6,417 bases of DNA from an uncultured Oribacterium sp. (lineage in GTDB: Bacteria > Bacillota > Clostridia > Lachnospirales > Lachnospiraceae). The translations under genes and the position numbers were made by a program. How positions within the stretch are numbered: position 1 is the first letter of the stretch; each line of letters starts with the position of its first letter. The stretch is from assembly GCA_938030845.1 (NCBI GenBank), contig CALHIC010000481.1:1-6417 (forward strand), read 5' to 3'. This document shows positions 5,616 through 6,417 of the stretch, in pieces. Under the pieces are notes generated by a model that was not told the DNA's origin, ran no database searches, and worked only from the letters and a program-made list of their open reading frames with translations.

Positions 5616-6417
5616 CTAACCTATCAAGCTGTTGACTTCTACCCGAATAGGATATTCTTCCTGTTCCTCCAAAGATCGTTGCCGCATCACTCTATCAATA
5701 GCCACATGACTGGATTCCGCACTTGCTCCAACCAATAAAATCATGTATTGTTTGTTACCGCAGCGAACCACCACATCTCCCCTTCGAATCGTCTTGCTCA
5801 AAAGACCTCCAAAGTTCCTCATTCGATTTTCCATTCCTCTGCGATCTGCATCCGAACTCTCTTCTACCGTAAACAAAACCATCTGTACCGGAAGCTGTGC
5901 TCTCTCTCCCGTCCGCTTTAAAAAATGATAGATACTGCAAAAATCCTCATAATCCACCATATAAGCACCGGGGAAATAATCTCTGCCCTCGATTCTTTTC
6001 TGAATCTCCGGCAAGGAAACCACGTTGCTGATTTCCTCTTCTTCCTCCTGCTCTTCCGAAAAAACGAAATATCCCCCATGTCCTGCGGACTTTACATGAT
6101 ACATGGCTTCATCCGCCTTTTGGTAAAGACTTAAAAAGTCGGAGCCCTGTTGAGGAGCCATAGCAACACCTATGGAAATTCCGAATTGTCCTGAAACGGA
6201 GGAGCCTAGTACATGTTCCAAGCAAGATTTCACCTTGAGGCAAATTTCCTCGCAACGATCCTGTAGAGCATCCTCATTCCAGAAGCCTCGATAAAAAATT
6301 ATGAACTCATCACCGCCAATACGCCCCAAAACATCATCGGAACGCACCAGTTCCTGTAGCACCTTCGCCACTTCCATCAAAACCTGATCTCCCATCTCGT
6401 GACCGAAACGATCATTT
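5616..6417 (-). CDS. Diguanylate cyclase, intact GGDEF domain plus C-terminal degenerate GGDEF (5' end outside window)
   Basis: This is the C-terminal 266 residues of a protein whose start lies beyond the right edge; the frame is open to the last base. The edge residues NDRFGHEMGDQVL form the nucleotide-binding part of a GGDEF domain. Numbering from the first in-window Met, the inhibitory-site motif RSDD is at 18-21, five residues later comes GGDEF (27-31), and the domain ends near 113 with FGISIGVAMAP, KADEAMY and KSAGHGGYFVF. Both catalytic and product-inhibition motifs are intact, so c-di-GMP synthesis from two GTP is expected. After an acidic linker (114-121), residues about 140-259 look like a second, degenerate GGDEF domain. 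RRGD (204-207), a five-residue gap and GNKQY (213-217) align with the first domain's RSDD and GGDEF. The in-window Met is not a real start because conserved residues precede it. The sensory N-terminus is unseen. Confidence 0.93.
   Translation of the reverse strand, partial: NDRFGHEMGDQVLMEVAKVLQELVRSDDVLGRIGGDEFIIFYRGFWNEDALQDRCEEICLKVKSCLEHVLGSSVSGQFGISIGVAMAPQQGSDFLSLYQKADEAMYHVKSAGHGGYFVFSEEQEEEEEISNVVSLPEIQKRIEGRDYFPGAYMVDYEDFCSIYHFLKRTGERAQLPVQMVLFTVEESSDADRRGMENRMRNFGGLLSKTIRRGDVVVRCGNKQYMILLVGASAESSHVAIDRVMRQRSLEEQEEYPIRVEVNSLIG

Overview
The window looks like chromosomal DNA from a motile, low-to-mid GC Gram-positive anaerobe. The best fit is a Lachnospiraceae-type clostridium. This rests on AGGAG-type ribosome sites, AT-rich intergenic DNA, a clostridial-style chemoreceptor, a UPF0340 (YwlG-type) protein and a diguanylate cyclase with an extra degenerate GGDEF module. 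The family is inferred from protein style, not from a marker gene.

Layout from left to right. (1) Positions 1-212 are a non-coding strip. It carries a near-consensus sigma-A promoter (extended -10) firing leftward into a gene outside the window. (2) A 707-residue transmembrane methyl-accepting chemotaxis protein lies on the minus strand (213-2336). (3) A 376-bp divergent intergenic region (2337-2712) holds a sigma-28/SigD-like promoter for the chemoreceptor, several inverted repeats including a perfect 11-bp pair, and a weak candidate promoter for the rightward genes. (4) Two plus-strand genes follow: a UPF0340 protein (2713-3321) and a GNAT acetyltransferase (3422-4066). The gap between them contains a 7-1-7 palindrome resembling a Fur/Zur-family box. 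(5) A short convergent gap (4067-4141) is made of imperfect tandem repeats that can fold into hairpins; one is followed by a U tract and may end the next gene. (6) An AGCS-family sodium:alanine/glycine symporter lies on the minus strand (4142-5530). (7) An 85-bp gap is mostly a 16-bp tandem repeat in four copies. (8) The 3' part of a diguanylate cyclase gene (minus strand, 5616 to the right edge) has an intact GGDEF domain followed by a degenerate one.

Functionally, the chemoreceptor (probably part of the flagellar regulon) and the c-di-GMP synthase both bear on motility decisions. The symporter may share a transcript with the cyclase gene. The UPF0340 and GNAT genes are housekeeping or accessory genes of unknown substrate. 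I see no mobile element, CRISPR array, rRNA or tRNA. I found no convincing new multi-gene system. The interest lies in regulatory and repeat structure between the genes and in the tandem GGDEF architecture.
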